From: Microglena sp. YARC
Lineage: Eukaryota; Chlorophyta; Chlorophyceae; Chlamydomonadales; Chlamydomonadaceae
Direction of reading: 5' to 3'
Assembly (NCBI GenBank): GCA_022414725.1
Contig: CM039462.1
Coordinates: forward strand, 184,121,386 to 184,185,385
DNA: 64,000 bases
Numbering within the stretch: position 1 is the stretch's first letter; each line of letters opens with the position of its first letter. The notes under the pieces were generated by a model. That model saw only the letters and a list, made by a program, of their open reading frames with translations. It made no database searches and was not told the origin of the DNA. A program made the position numbers and the translations under genes. This document shows positions 34,601-46,649 of the stretch, in pieces.

Positions 34601-37370
34601 GCAAGTGTGTGGTGGATGGGAGGGGGGGGGGGGGTAGGGGCATTTTGTATTCCGCTCCCCCTTGGTAATGCACCCAACCCCCATAGGTCTTGTACATGCC
34701 TGTGCACTCCCTGTCCTTCTGTCTGTCCCTACCAAGCAGACTTGCCTGCCCTTGCATCTTTTTATTGATTCCAGTACACTCACCCGTCATGCACCCTACA
34801 CTCGTTTTGGTTAGTGCCCGATCGCAAATTCTTCTGATATCTCTAGCACTTTCCCCTAGCACAGCTTCAGCGCGAGCTTTGTACTTCCCCACGGACCCAC
34901 AAGCATGTGTTTTCCTTTTTTTTTCTTCTCCTGTTTGCAGATATCTGCGAGCTGCCAAGTACTCTCGGCAGTAATATCGTAGGCGGAGATGTTGATGCCT
35001 GCAGTGACGGTTTGGCCTTGGCGGACGGCGCCACCTGCAATGTGAAGTGTGCCACAGGTTCCACCACTGATGGTGGCAGCACCACATACACATGCAACAA
35101 CGCCGGCACAAGATTGACACAGGCGACGCTGAGCTGCACTGGTGAGTGTCCCATTGCAAGTGTGTGGTGGATGGGAGGGGGGGGGGGTAGGGGCATTTTG
35201 TATTCCGCTCCCCCTTGGTAATGCACCCAACCCCCATAGGTCTTGTACATGCCTGTGCACTCCCTGTCCTTCTGTCTGTCCCTACCAAGCAGACTTGCCT
35301 GCCCTTGCATCTTTTTATTGATTCCAGTACACTCACCCGTCATGCACCCTACACTCGTTTTGGTTAGTGCCCGATCGCAAATTCTTCTGATATCTCTTGC
35401 ACATTCCCCCTGCACAGCGTCAGCGCGAGCTTAGTAATTCCCACGGACCCACAAGCATATGTTTTCCTTTTTTTTTCTTCTCCTGTTTGCAGATATCTGC
35501 ACGCTGCCAAGTCCTCTCGGCAGCAACTTCATAGGTGGTGCAACTGCTGCCTGCAGTGACGGTTTGGCCTTGGCGAACGACATCACCTGCAATGTGCAGT
35601 GTGCCCCAGGTTACGAATCTGATGGTGGCACCATCATATACACATGCAACGCAAACGGCGACGACCTGGATCCGCCGAAGCTGATCTGCACTGGTGAGTG
35701 TCCCATTGCAAGTGTGTGGTGCATGGGGGGGGGGGGGGGGGGTAGGGAATTTTGTATTCCACTCCCCCTTGCACCCAACCCCTCCTAGGTCTTGTGCATG
35801 CCTATGCTCCCATCCCCCTGTCCTTCTGTCTGTCCTAACAAGGTGACTTGCCTGCCTTTGTATCTTTTTATTGATTCCTTTACACTCTTTCACCCTTCAT
35901 GCACCCTGCACTCATTTTGGTACATGGTCATGCGCACATTCTTCTGATATCTCTTGCACTTTCCCCCAGCACAGCTTCAGCGCGAGCTTTGTAATTCCCC
36001 ATGGACCCACAAGCATGTGTTTTCCTTTTTTTTTCTTCTCCTGTTTGCAGATATCTGCGAGCTGCCAAGTACTCTCGGCAGTAATATCGTAGGCGGAGAT
36101 GTTGATGCCTGCAGTGACGGTTTGGCCTTGGCGGACGGCGCCACCTGCAATGTGCAGTGTGCCACAGGTTCCACCACTGATGGTGGCAGCACCACATACA
36201 CATGCAACAACGCTGGCACAAGATTGACACCGCCGTCGTTGAGCTGCACTGGTGAGTGTCCCATTGCAAGTATGTGGTGGATGGGGGGGGGGGGGGGGGG
36301 CAGGGGCATTTTGTATTCCGCTCCCCCTTTTGGTAATGCACCCAACCCCCATAGGTCTTGTGCATGCCTGTGCTCCCTTCCCCCTGTCCTTCTATCTGTC
36401 CCTGCCAAGCTGACTTGCCTGCCCTTGTATCTTATAATGATTCCATTATACTCAATTCACCCTTCATGCACCCTGCACTCATTTCGGTTAGTGGTCATGC
36501 GCACATTCTTCTGATATCTCTTGCACTTTCCCCCAGCACAGCTTCAGCGCGAGCTTTGTAATTCCCATGGACCCACAAGCATGTGTTTTCCTTTTTCTTT
36601 CTTCTCCTGTTTGCAGATATCTGCACGCTGCCAAGCCTTCTCGACAGTAACTACGAAGGCGGTGATGTTGATGCCTGCAGTGACGGTGATGCCTTGGCGG
36701 ACGGCGCCACCTGCAATGTGCGGTGTGCCACAGGTTACACCCCTGCTGAAGGCAGCCCTGATGATGGCAGCGACTCAATATACACATGCAACGCAGACGG
36801 CTCAGAGCTGACACCGCCGACGCTGACCTGCACTGGTGAGTGTCCCATTTCAAGTGTGTGGTGCATAGGGGGGGGGGGGGGGGGGGGGCAGGGGTATTTT
36901 GTATTCCCCTCCCCCTTTGGTAATGCACCCAACCCCTCCTAGGTCTTGTGCATGCCTATGCTCCCTTCCCCCTGTCCTTCTGTCTGTCCCTACCAAGCCT
37001 ACTTGCATGCCCTTGTATCTTTTTATTGATTCCATTACACTTCATGCACATTCTTCTGATATCTCTTGCACTTTCCCCTAGCACAGCTTCAGCGCGAGCT
37101 TTGTAATTCCCCACGGACCTATAAGCATGTGTTTTCCTTTTTTTTCTTCTCCTGTTTGCAGATATTTGCCAGCTGCCAAGTCCTCTCGGCAGCAACATCA
37201 TAGGTGGTGATGTTGATGCCTGCACTGACGGTCAGGCCTTGGGGGACAGCATCACCTGCACTGTGAAGTGTGCCCTAGGTTTCGACTCTGATGGTGGCAC
37301 CACCACATACACATGCAACAACGCTGGCACAAGATTGACACCGCCGTCGCTGATCTGTGCTGAGGAGTAG
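31639..37370 (+). CDS. duplicated B module block, 11 exons, 5'-less copy
   Basis: Exons 31639-31839, 32194-32394, 32772-32975, 33285-33485, 33847-34047, 34386-34586, 34941-35141, 35493-35693, 36051-36251, 36617-36835 and terminal 37162-37370 (TAG at 37368-37370). All are open, with standard sites. Nothing upstream supplies a start. It could be a dead partial duplicate, or it could be spliced from exon 26910-27128 (donor 27129), skipping the terminal exon at 27455, to give a protein ten modules longer. Exon 32194 (ELPSPLGSNIIGGTTDAC) is a hybrid absent from the left unit. Confidence 0.7.
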
Positions 37371-38097
37371 GTTGTACTCCCTCCTGGGATCCATATGGTT
37401 ATGGGTATTGGATCAGAATATTGATTCTGCAAGAAGCATGGAGCCCGCCTCGCACCTGTCTCTGATATGGGTGAGATACTGGCTTCCATGGCTTGTGAGG
37501 ATGCTGATGATAAATGCTGGATTGGCGAAAACGAGAAGGGTGGATGCCAGGGATGACTCCGAGTATGCCAGGGATGATTAAGAACTAAAGTTTGTTTGCT
37601 TCAGAGATTAGTGAACGCGAATATAGTGCTATGATTCCCAGTTCCTGACTTATTATTGCACTATTTAAACCCAGACAGACACCCAATTTGAATCGTCCCA
37701 TTTTCAACTGATTTTTTGCCCATTACAGCACAATGGAACGCTTTGTTCCCTGAGCCTTTTAGTTTGAAGGTGTTGCTTTTTTGCTGTTGTCATACATCAC
37801 GCATGATGATGCAAATACAGATTGGACTTGATTGGATGAATAAATCAGTGGTCCACGTACGATATGTGTATGTGGGATGCTTCCTTCTGCGCACGCTGTG
37901 GCCTAAATGTGGTTGGCTACATGTGCATGTGATTATGTTTGCCTACAACTTTCTTCAATTCTGTATATGTGCATTGTGGGCCCTGATGTTTATGATATGT
38001 CCTTTCATTTGGTCATGTTTGATTCATGATTTGAGTCATAATGTGTTCATTCATTTGGCCTAGTATACTCTATTTAACTGTAACAAATAAAACCCCT
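37371..38097 (+). terminator. 3' UTR and polyadenylation region, copy 2
   Basis: Same as the region after 27663. TGTAA at 38079-38083 and AATAAA at 38086-38091. Confidence 0.5.
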
Positions 38098-41053
38098 GGT
38101 CCTGAAATACTTCCTCACCTGCCTTTGGATTCTTAACTAGTTTTCCATTGTTACAAGGTCAATCGGCGAACTCTGGGCCGTCGACCAGTCATCATGGCCA
38201 AGTCGTGAGAACTAGGTGCATTACAACTTTAAAGCTGATTATATATCAGTGATTAAGACACCCAGGTGCAGTTAGGATTCTCGGATTTGAATATACGGAC
38301 GTTTTCTTGCAGTAGGCCAAGCCAACAACATAGGGAGGGTATCTAGTAGAAAAAACTTGACCTGGGTTCGTGACTCTGGACTGTGAAGGATGCTAACCAT
38401 TGTCAGCTCAACTTTCAGGAAATGAACCCCGAACTTGATTACCTGTCTGGCTGGCTCTAGCCTGCAAATAAGACTGAGATGTGAAACGTAGCATTATGAA
38501 TTGGCAGACCAATGTCGATCTATACAAGCCCCGTCCTTTAATTTGATTGTTTGTATTACTGCCGAACAAAGTAAACAACCAAGCTGAATCTGTTAACCTG
38601 TTTGTAACCAAGTTCATGTTCAAGCCCGCCCCCAAACATCCGGTTCAGACGTCTATTCAGATGCAATGGTTGAACATGTTTTTGATCTTGGTTCGGTTTG
38701 TAACTACGACTGGAGGACCGAGGGGTAGAAAGGAGTTTGGGGATGAGCTTGAGGCTGTCAAAACGCTGGTAGTGTGCAGGGGCGCGTGCAAAGGGCATGG
38801 AGCCGAAGGAAACAGTGACAAAATGTAGGCATCGCGAAAAACACTGAGTGACACTGCTGAGGATCTAGATGCCGTAGGGACAGGAGGTCTGACATGTGTT
38901 GCTGACTTCCTGCAGAAGATTCCAGGATTTACATCAGAGCTTATAATCAGCTTTACACCAGAGCTTATATCAGTTTATGCAATAAGAATCGCAGAAATAA
39001 GTTATTATCCCAGCTGAGATGATGATTTAATTATTTTGTAGAATTAAATTATCACTGCAGCAAGAACTCACGGTCCCCATCAGTTAAACAATTGTTTGGG
39101 GTTCAGTTCATCAGTGCGTTTTCTTTTTAAGCCCTTCCTAAACGGTTGGGCAATTCCCTTTAGCCTATTTGGCCTACCCCTGGACTGCAACATAGATACA
39201 TACATCAGAGCTAAGTCCAGGCAGTTGCGTCACAGACGCAGCTTTAATGGGTTAGTTGCGTCTCAGGACGCAGAGCCGGGGGTCCTCCCGGGTCCTCCTG
39301 AAAAACCCTAGCTGACTGGCTCCTACCAGGTTTGCTCAGGAGGAACTCTTAGATCTGCATACCGGTGTTGAGACGCACCCAGCTCCAATATCTGCATCTG
39401 AGACGCAACAGACTCTAATAAAAATCTGTCTTTACTGCAACGGACCCTTCAATACCGCAACCGACCTACTTGATCTCCTCCTGAAACGCAACAGACACTC
39501 CAAGACCTGCGCCTCAGACGCAAGGCACAGCGTTTTGAACAACCCTGCCCTGGACCACTGTGGGCGACAAGGTCTTACACACTTTCAAGATGCAACCATT
39601 TTTCAAACAGTTGTAGAAGACTGCAACAGCTCTTTGGATTGCCAGACACGGCCAAAGGGGCAAGCAGTTTGAACAACCCTGTACACGACACTACGTCAGG
39701 GTCCTACACTTACCAAGCCAGGTTCAAGATATAGTTACTTGTCAATCTGGTACCACATTGTTTCTTGTTTCAGCAGAGGGTCTGGCAGCCTTGGTGCTGG
39801 TTTTCGGCAGGGACGACGATTGGCGCTCAACGATTCGACTACCCCGAGTACAGGCTGCTGCACACGCCGATGAAACGATGCTTGCTGCTGCTGCTGGCGT
39901 GCCTTGCATAGGAGGCGCGCGCGGCTGCCCAGGCAAGTTGGAAAAGCGCAAAGCTCATCGACTACATCGCGAAGGTAAACCAACCCATTAGCTACAATTC
40001 GAAGGACAAACGTATAGACTCATACAATGGCTGAATGCTTATGAGCAGATGCATATGAGCACATACTTATGCTCCAAGACTTGCAAGACTCAATTGACGC
40101 AGGCGCACATTCAATCGTTAGGCGCAGTTGCCAAATCACTGGGCACGCGCAGGCACTTGTGTTCGCATTTCGACAAAGCTCGATTCCCATAATCTATACG
40201 GAAAACAGGGAGCCAACCAAGTCTTTGATCATAGCCCAGTGACTGGCGTAGGGAGCTGCCTAGATCGCATATGATGATTGCATGGATTTTCAGCCAACTC
40301 TGGGCTGCTCACTGTCTTCCAATGCTAGCCCCCCCCCCCCCCCCCCCCCATGCAATACCCACGGAAACCAGGTAGCCAACCCAGCAGATTAGATAGTTTG
40401 AAGGCATGTCCAGGTCAAGTGTAGGGAGCCGCCTAGAAGCTGCTAGGAAAATTTCAAAGACTTGTCCAGATCAGATGCAGGGAGCTGCCTAGAAGCTGCT
40501 AGGAAAAGTTCAAATGACTTGTCCAGGTCAGGTGCAGGGAGCTGCCTAGAAGCTGCTAGGAGGAGTTCAAAGGCTTGTCCAGGTCAGGTGCAGGGAGCTG
40601 CCTGAAAGCTGCTAGGAAAGTTCCTATACCTGTCCAGGTCAGGTAAAGAGAGCTGCCTAGAAAGCTGCTTGGGAAATTTCAAAGGCTTGTCCAGGTCAGG
40701 TGCAGGGAGCTGCCTAGAAGCGGCTAGGAGAAGCCGTGAAGAAAAGCTTTAATCAGCTCCGGGTTTTTCTTTTCTGCTTATCTAAGCAGCCTCTGCACAG
40801 CTCCCTGAGTCAGCTGCTGTGGTGCACCCAAATTTCTTAGCAGCTTCTGCACAGCTCCCTGAGTCAGCTGCTGTGGTGCACCCATATATGTATCGGCACT
40901 TCTGGACAGCTGATTGTGTCAGCTTAAAGGTGCACTAGGTTGCGTTAGGTTTGACTGGATAGCCAGTCAGGGGAGCTGCCTAGAACCTGTTTCACGTAGC
41001 GAAAAGAAAAGGCCTTATCAGATTCACTTTTGCTTTTAGAGTACGCATAGCAG
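38098..41053. other. downstream flank of copy 2
   Basis: Copy of 28391-31352: family R1 repeat at 39040-39207, GACGCA-rich stretch at 39220-39540, candidate small exon at 39773-39975, C run of 21 at 40329-40349 (25 in copy 1), and the 58-bp minisatellite at 40395-40740. Confidence 0.6.
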
Positions 41054-41330
41054 CTTACAGGCAGATTATTTTCCCTGTCCTTGAGCCATATCTGAAGCTA
41101 GCTAGTGAGTTTGAACGCTGTCACGACAAGCATTCAAATGCAGTTTTGTTTAGTTGCGAAAGGACTTTCACCCCAGGTGGGTCTCCAGACACAAACCAGC
41201 GACCTGGAGGATTCAGTTCGAATGGGGTTGCCCCCCCTACAATAAAGTAGGCACACTTAGGAAAACTGGGGGCTTTCCTCAGTTGCTGGCTAATGGAGCT
41301 GGCTGGAAGCTGCCATGTATGGACCAAAAA
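41054..41330. repeat. dispersed repeat family R5, copy a
   Basis: GGTGGGTCTCCAGACACAAA, CCAGCGACCTGGAGGATTCA and GTTCGAATGGGGTTGCC are shared in order with 45785-45885. No gene was recognised. Confidence 0.55.
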
Positions 41331-41815
41331 AGCGTAATATTTATTTATGTATCTCATATATACTTATTGATTGATGTATCTCAGATATACTTATTTATTG
41401 ATGTATCTCATATATACTTATTTATTTATGTATCTCATATATACTTATTGATTGATGTATCTCATATATACTTATTGATTGATGTATCTCATATATACTT
41501 ATTTATTTATGTATCTCATATATACTTATTGATTGATGTATCTCATATATACTTATTTATTTATGTATCTCATATATACTTATTGATTGATGTATCTCAT
41601 ATATACTTATTGATTGATGTATCTCATATATACTTATTGATTGATGTATCTCATATATACTTATTGATTGATGTATCTCATATATACTTATTGATTGATG
41701 TATCTCATATATACTTATTGATTGATGTATCTCATATATACTTATTGATTGATGTATCTCATATATACTTATTGATTGATGTATCTCATATATACTTATT
41801 GATTGATTGATTGAT
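41331..41815. repeat. 27-bp AT-rich minisatellite
   Basis: About 17 units of TATCTCATATATACTTATTG plus ATTGATG, with a TTTATTTATG variant. Because 27 is a multiple of three, one frame stays open (a YLLIDVSHI repeat). This is a by-product of the repeat, not a gene. Confidence 0.9.
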
Positions 41816-42294
41816 TGGTAGATTTTTTTGTTTATGTGTTTATGTATTTATGCATTTATTGAGCCTGCATGATGCCTGGTTGCCATGGCCGCTATGCATA
41901 CTGCTAGAGAGAACCCTGAAGTACTCCGCATCTTTTATTGTCGGAGATGGGGACTCGGGCAAGTTCGTCAACCTAGAAATCGACCGGCATGGTATTTTTG
42001 AAGGAGCGTGACCAGTGTGTTCACCTAGCACCCTAGTGCTCCAAGTGTCCTTCCAGATGGTACTTAGAAGCAGATGCTTTGCCCCCCAAGTTGAAGTTTC
42101 AGGCCGGCGGGCCCATCAATTGTGGGGAGGGGAGCGGTTACAGTTCGAGGCAGTGACTAATGGCCACTGGCCATGCAAAGCCAGGTCAGCCAGGCCAGAT
42201 CAGCTTCAGGCCAAATCCAGCCTACAGGGCCGAGTCTCAAAACTATGGGTTTCATCGCAGGGCCAACTCTAGGGTGTGTGTGTATGTGTGTTCG

Positions 42295-42330
<36 letters not shown>

Positions 42331-42490
42331 GGGGGGGGGGTCACTCATGATGTACACTGGAGGTACTGCCACGACCTATGCATTCAAGTATTACAAAATA
42401 TGGAGGTGTACATGTGTATGTGTGTGTGCTCTTGTTTCTGCTTCTGTTCATACTTATGCTCGTGCGTTTTGCTCCTTATATGGGAACCAT
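41816..42490. other. spacer with TG microsatellite and G run
   Basis: A (TG)n tract at about 42295-42327 continues into a 12-base G run. The sequence on either side shows no recognised gene. Confidence 0.6.
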
Positions 42491-43045
42491 GTAGTTAAGC
42501 ATCCCACCAATTACAACGCTGTAAGTGCTCTTGCTTCTGCTTCCGCTCATACTAATGCTCATGCTCCTTATGTGCACCCATGTCATGTGCACCCATCCCA
42601 TCAATAAGAATGTTGTAAGTGCTCTGCTCATACTTATGCTCATACATATGCTCATGCGTTTGCTCCTGGTGATCTCCTGTGTACTTGAGCGTCCCTTATA
42701 CTTCAATGTTGTAAGGGCTCATGCTCTTGCCCCTTACATTCACCCTAAACACTAAACCTAAGGCCTAAACCCTTGTAGATGAGCATCCCCTTATGCTGCA
42801 AGGTTGTAAGTGGTCATGCTCTTGCCCCTTATATTCACCCTAAACACTAAACCTAAGCCCTAAACCCTTGTATATGAGCATCCCTTATGCTGCAAGGTTG
42901 TAAGTGGTCATGCTCTTGCCCCTTATATTCACCCTAAAAACTAAAGCTAAGCCCTAAACCCTTGTAGATGAGCATCCCTTATGCTGCAAGGTTGTAAGTG
43001 CTCATGCTCTTGCCCCTTATATTCACCCTAGACACTAAACCTAAT
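42491..43045. repeat. about 93-bp tandem repeat with telomere-like CCCTAAA
   Basis: At least four units of AGGTTGTAAGTGGTCATGCT plus CTTGCCCCTTATATTCACCC, TAAACACTAAACCTAAGCCC, and TAAACCCTTGTAGATGAGCA. Shorter CTCATACTTATGCTC repeats precede them. The CCCTAAA motifs are plant-type telomere-like but interstitial. Confidence 0.85.
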
Positions 43046-43500
43046 CCCTAAACCAGGGGGGGGGCAGAAAGACAGATTTTTGACCGCACCTTCAATATGG
43101 TGTCCGATTCAGATGGGAGTTGGAATTGTGGACGTTTCATACAAAAAGAGGGGGGAAATAAAGTTGGCTAAAAGTTTGTTTACCCCCCCCCCCCCCCCCT
43201 AAAACCCAATTACCTCACCCTACCCCCCCTAAAATGGGGGTCATTCGAAAGATCTTTTAAAGCCCATTTCAGTTATGCTCTTACATCTTTCATGGGGTTA
43301 CCCAAACGTGATTTATCGCGAAGTTAAGATTTGGGCCGCTTTGGTTGAAAAAAACTTTGGGCCCCTCTTTTGTACAACTTAACTTTTGTACAACTTTATT
43401 TTTGGCTCAAAAAAAAACTTTTTTTTTTTATAGAGTTTGAGGATAGGCTCTATCCAAAGCGAAGGTGCGGTACGGCAGCTTTTTTCTTGCCCCCCCCTCT
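43046..43500. mobile_element. MITE-like element in telomere-like repeat
   Basis: The left end reads GGGGGGGGGCAGAAAGACAG then TTTTTGACCGCACCTTC. The right end, on the other strand, reads GGGGGGGGGCAAGAAAAAAG then CTGCCGTACCGCACCTTCG. These are imperfect terminal inverted repeats of about 45 bases. Flanks are CCCTAAACC on both sides (left ...AATCCCTAAACCA, right CTCCCTAAACCC), a possible 9-base target duplication inside the 93-bp repeat. The interior has no ORF, so it would be non-autonomous. Confidence 0.55.
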
Positions 43501-43554
43501 CCCTAAACCCTTGTAAATGAGCATGCCGTATACTACAATGTTTAAAGTGCACTT

Positions 43555-43905
43555 AATGACTGGTTGACTGCTTTGACACTAATTGACCGGTTGACTGCTT
43601 TGACACTGGTTGACTGCTTTGACACTAATTAACTGGTTGACTGCTTTGACACTGGTTGACTGCTTTAACACTGGTTGACTGCTTTGACACTGGTTGACTG
43701 TTTGACTGCTTTGACACTAATTGACTGGTTGACTGCTTTGACACTAATTGACTGGTTGACTGCTTTGACACTAATTGACTGGTTGGCATGCTTTGGCACT
43801 GGTTGACTGGTTGGCTGCTTTGGCACTGGTTGACTGGTTTGGCATGCTTTATTTGACACTGGTTGACTAGTTGACATGCTTAGACACTCGTTGACATGCT
43901 TTGGT
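43555..43905. repeat. minisatellite of TTGACTGCTTTGACACTGG units
   Basis: Alternating units of about 18 and 27 bases (GGTTGACTGCTTTGACAC, with or without TAATTGACT) run through the interval and degrade at the right end. No spacers of constant length and unique sequence separate them. Confidence 0.85.
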
Positions 43906-45507
43906 TTCTCGAACCTCGTACATGAAGCTTACAAAAACTTTTTGGTGTCCTGACATGTAGCTTAGATTATATTGGATTGTTGCATGGTGTTTCAGCCAAC
44001 TCTGGGCCACTCACTGTCTTCCATTTCCAACAATTCCAAGTCCCCTGTGATACCAAAGGGGACAAGTCCTATGCAGCGTCTCATGTGACGTGGAAAATTG
44101 GCGGAGAGTGTTGGCAGCGGAACGACAGGTGGCAACGATGGAGCTAACCGAAGCCAGTTAGTTGTTATGCGACTAATTCTGAGCTTCCAAATATTGTGAG
44201 TAGTTCATGTTTTTACTACGCATGCACGATATGCTTTTCTTCCGTTGTACGCGCGATGCGCCTACCTATTGCTTCCTCGTTCAATGTTCGCCAGTTTTTG
44301 CGATCCGGGACTCGGGCTTGTAGGTGTCGAGACCATGCCATAACGGTGCAACACCGCCGTATCGTAGCAATGCGGACAAAGAAAGCATCCAACGGTGTGT
44401 CCTTCACTGTTGCAATCTCAGCTCTGATTCCTTGTCGTATACACACAATGCCATTGTCATTACACTATTGCACGTTAGTTTCGTTGCAACTCATTCGGTA
44501 TGCATGCATACGGTAACCTCAAAGTTCGGTTTTGTATGATGCCTCAAAAGTGTGTGTGCATGTATGTGTGTGTTTATATGTGTGTGATGCGGTCTGACAA
44601 CTTTATTCTTGCCCCCCCACCCCCCCCACCCCGCCGCGTACGCTTGGATGTATGTCCTCTTCTTGGGATTAGAGCGGCAAACCAGAGATGCCTTCATATC
44701 TCATTAGAGACCTACCTCACAAGGTGGCTCGTAATACGTCTAGATTGAGATCTTCATCCCAGTTCCCACTACCAACTATTAAGGTGGAAACTTATAGATG
44801 AAACGACCCATTGTCCCCCTGGAAGGATCAAGTGTGTCAACTACTTGATTTTTGAACTGTTCAAGATGAACACCATGTGGTTTTTGATTGTTTATAACAG
44901 GTTTAGAAGGAAAAAAAATGAAAGAAGATGAAATAACGCGTTTACATTTTCCTGGTAAATATATTTTTACTGCCGATATAATTTACCGGTGTATTGATTG
45001 CTCGAGGTTGGGCGCATCTCCATAGCCCACTTGGGTACCCCTAGATCGTACCCCTACCGTCTTTCAATGCGTCTTTTACTGCCGAAGACGGCGAGCAGCC
45101 AAATTGCTGGCTGAAGCTATGTAGTATGTACCCAAGTTCAAGTTCCAGTTCTTCTGATGCAAAGCCCCCCCGTACAGTACTGCTGATGGCAGAGAACTCG
45201 GGACCGGGTGGTTACCGGCCCGCTCTTTGCCTACTCAGATAGAGACGTATAAGTCGTTTATAACATCCCCCCTAATTCAAGGTATTCTTAGGATCAAGAA
45301 TTCCTGCAATCATTGGGCTGTTGACAGTCTACAGACGGGAGGAACATGTTCAGTTGTCGGTGTAAAGACCTGGGCAAGTCCATAACTCGTCTGAGTTTGA
45401 ACCCTGCCACATTCCCTGGTTTCCGGACAAGTCTATAATCGGTAATATATGTCGGTTAATATTGTAGAATTAATATTAATATTATAGAATCGGTAATCTA
45501 ATTGGTG
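43906..45507. other. intergenic with dispersed repeat fragments
   Basis: A fragment of CAGCCAACTCTGGGC(C) CACTCACTGTCTTCC lies at 43990-44024. A partial copy of the 7190 family (TATGCAGCGTCTC, GGCGGAGAGT, CAGGTGGCAACG) lies at 44065-44165, and a C run at 44612-44635. TTACTGCCGAAGACGGCGAG then CAGCCAAATTGCTGGCTGAA is at 45076-45125, repeated at 46008-46055. No convincing gene. Confidence 0.45.
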
Positions 45508-45680
45508 AATATTGTAGAATTAAATTAGCATTTTAGCACGAACTCAGGGCCCCCGCCGTTTAAACGATTGTTTGGGGCTCAGTTCATCAGTGCTTGTTCT
45601 TTTTTAAGCCCTTCCTATACGGTTGGGCAAGTCCCTTTAGCCTATTTGGCCTACCCCTGGACTGTAACATACATACAATC
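45508..45680 (+). repeat. dispersed repeat family R1, copy c
   Basis: AGCACGAACTCAGGGCCCCC, GTTCATCAGTGCTTG, TTTAGCCTATTTGGCCTACC, CCTGGACTGTAACATACATA. Followed by family R5 copy b at 45785-45885. Confidence 0.8.
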
Positions 45681-46107
45681 GGTCTGAGTGTGAACCCTGT
45701 CACACTCCCTGGTTTCCGTGGACATCGCACTGAGGGACGTATTGCATGCAGCAAACGTTTGGACGCCGTTTTTTAAAGTTGTAAAAGGTTTTTCACACCA
45801 GGAGGTGGGTCTCCCTAGACAACCAGCGACACCGAATATTCAGTTTGAATGGCGATGCCACTCCTACAAAAGAGTAGGCGCACTGCCCCTGTACAGAACC
45901 TTGTAATAATTATTCTTCTTCTGGACTGGAACACATACACATATGTGCACATATGTTCAAGTTCAAGTTTTTCTGGACTTGAACATTTTCCTGGTACAAA
46001 TACATTTACTGCCGAAGACGGCGAGCAGCCAAATTGCTGGCTGAAGCTATGAAAACAAGTTCAAGTTCTTCTTCTGGTCTGGAACACACATAAACATATA
46101 TGATTAC

Positions 46108-46325
46108 TCGATGAACAAGTTCTATGCAGCGTCGCCTACGATGCTAGAAAATAGCGGAGAGTAATCGCGACGGAGCAACAGGTGGCAACGGAAGCGAGTT
46201 AGTTACGAGACCGTTGTCTACTTGGCTGAAGTGTCAGGCTTCATCGCGGTCAGACGGATGGTCGGACGGACAAATGGGTAAACATGGGGGCTCCCGCCCC
46301 CAGATGGGGGGCTCCGCCAAAAAGG
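46108..46325 (+). repeat. GGGGGCTCCGCC-ended family, second copy
   Basis: Matches 7311-7530 along its length (CTATGCAGCGTCGCC, GCGGAGAGTAATCGCGA, ACGGACAAATGGGTAAACAT, GGGGGCTCCCGCCCCC). Both copies end in a GGGGGCTCCGCCAAAAA tail. Confidence 0.75.
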
Positions 46326-46649
46326 TATTCGATGATCTTACACAGTTAGGAGCTAGCTTGTAACAGGCGGTAGACCAGGTTAGGGTCTACAGCGGTACTC
46401 GAACTGCATATACAATAACTGCATGCACATGGATGTCACCTCAATAAGGAAAACCTCATCTTCATGTTTTGTGCGCATTCAAATTTAAATTGAAATTGTT
46501 ACATCCGTGTAATACAGTTACTCACACGTGAAGTTAACGACGTGAAGTTAATGACGTGAAGTTAAGGACACTATAGCGTAAGCCGGAGCTAGCTATAGTC
46601 ACCGTATGTTTTGTGTGCATGTTAAACTATCACTTTACCTGCCCACACC

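Larger units (their letters stand above)
31353..41053 (+). repeat. 9.7-kb direct tandem duplication, right unit
   Basis: Begins mid-intron directly after the left unit and ends with the same GTACGCATAGCAG. The distal 3.7 kb differs from the left unit at only a handful of bases (GTTGACC/GTCGACC, GACATCC/GACACCC, GGTACC/GGTATC, GAAGAAAAA/GAACAA). The first three exons differ much more. It has no signal-peptide exon or promoter of its own. Confidence 0.95.

Noticed and set aside
12838..37225. Minus-strand ORFs across the module array (Cys/His/Arg-rich, up to 357 codons)
   Set aside because: They are antisense shadows of the plus-strand module exons and their conserved introns, and they run straight through splice sites.
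41331..41815. 27-base repeats resembling a CRISPR array or a repeat protein gene
   Set aside because: Units are directly adjacent with no unique spacers, the organism is eukaryotic, and the open frame follows only from a unit length divisible by three.
43555..43905. Alternating repeat/spacer look in the TTGACTGCTTTGACAC array
   Set aside because: The spacers are themselves variants of the repeat; it is a minisatellite.
44196..44748. Overlapping ORFs of 68-106 codons on both strands
   Set aside because: No homology, no splice or start context, and they are similar in length on both strands, as expected by chance.
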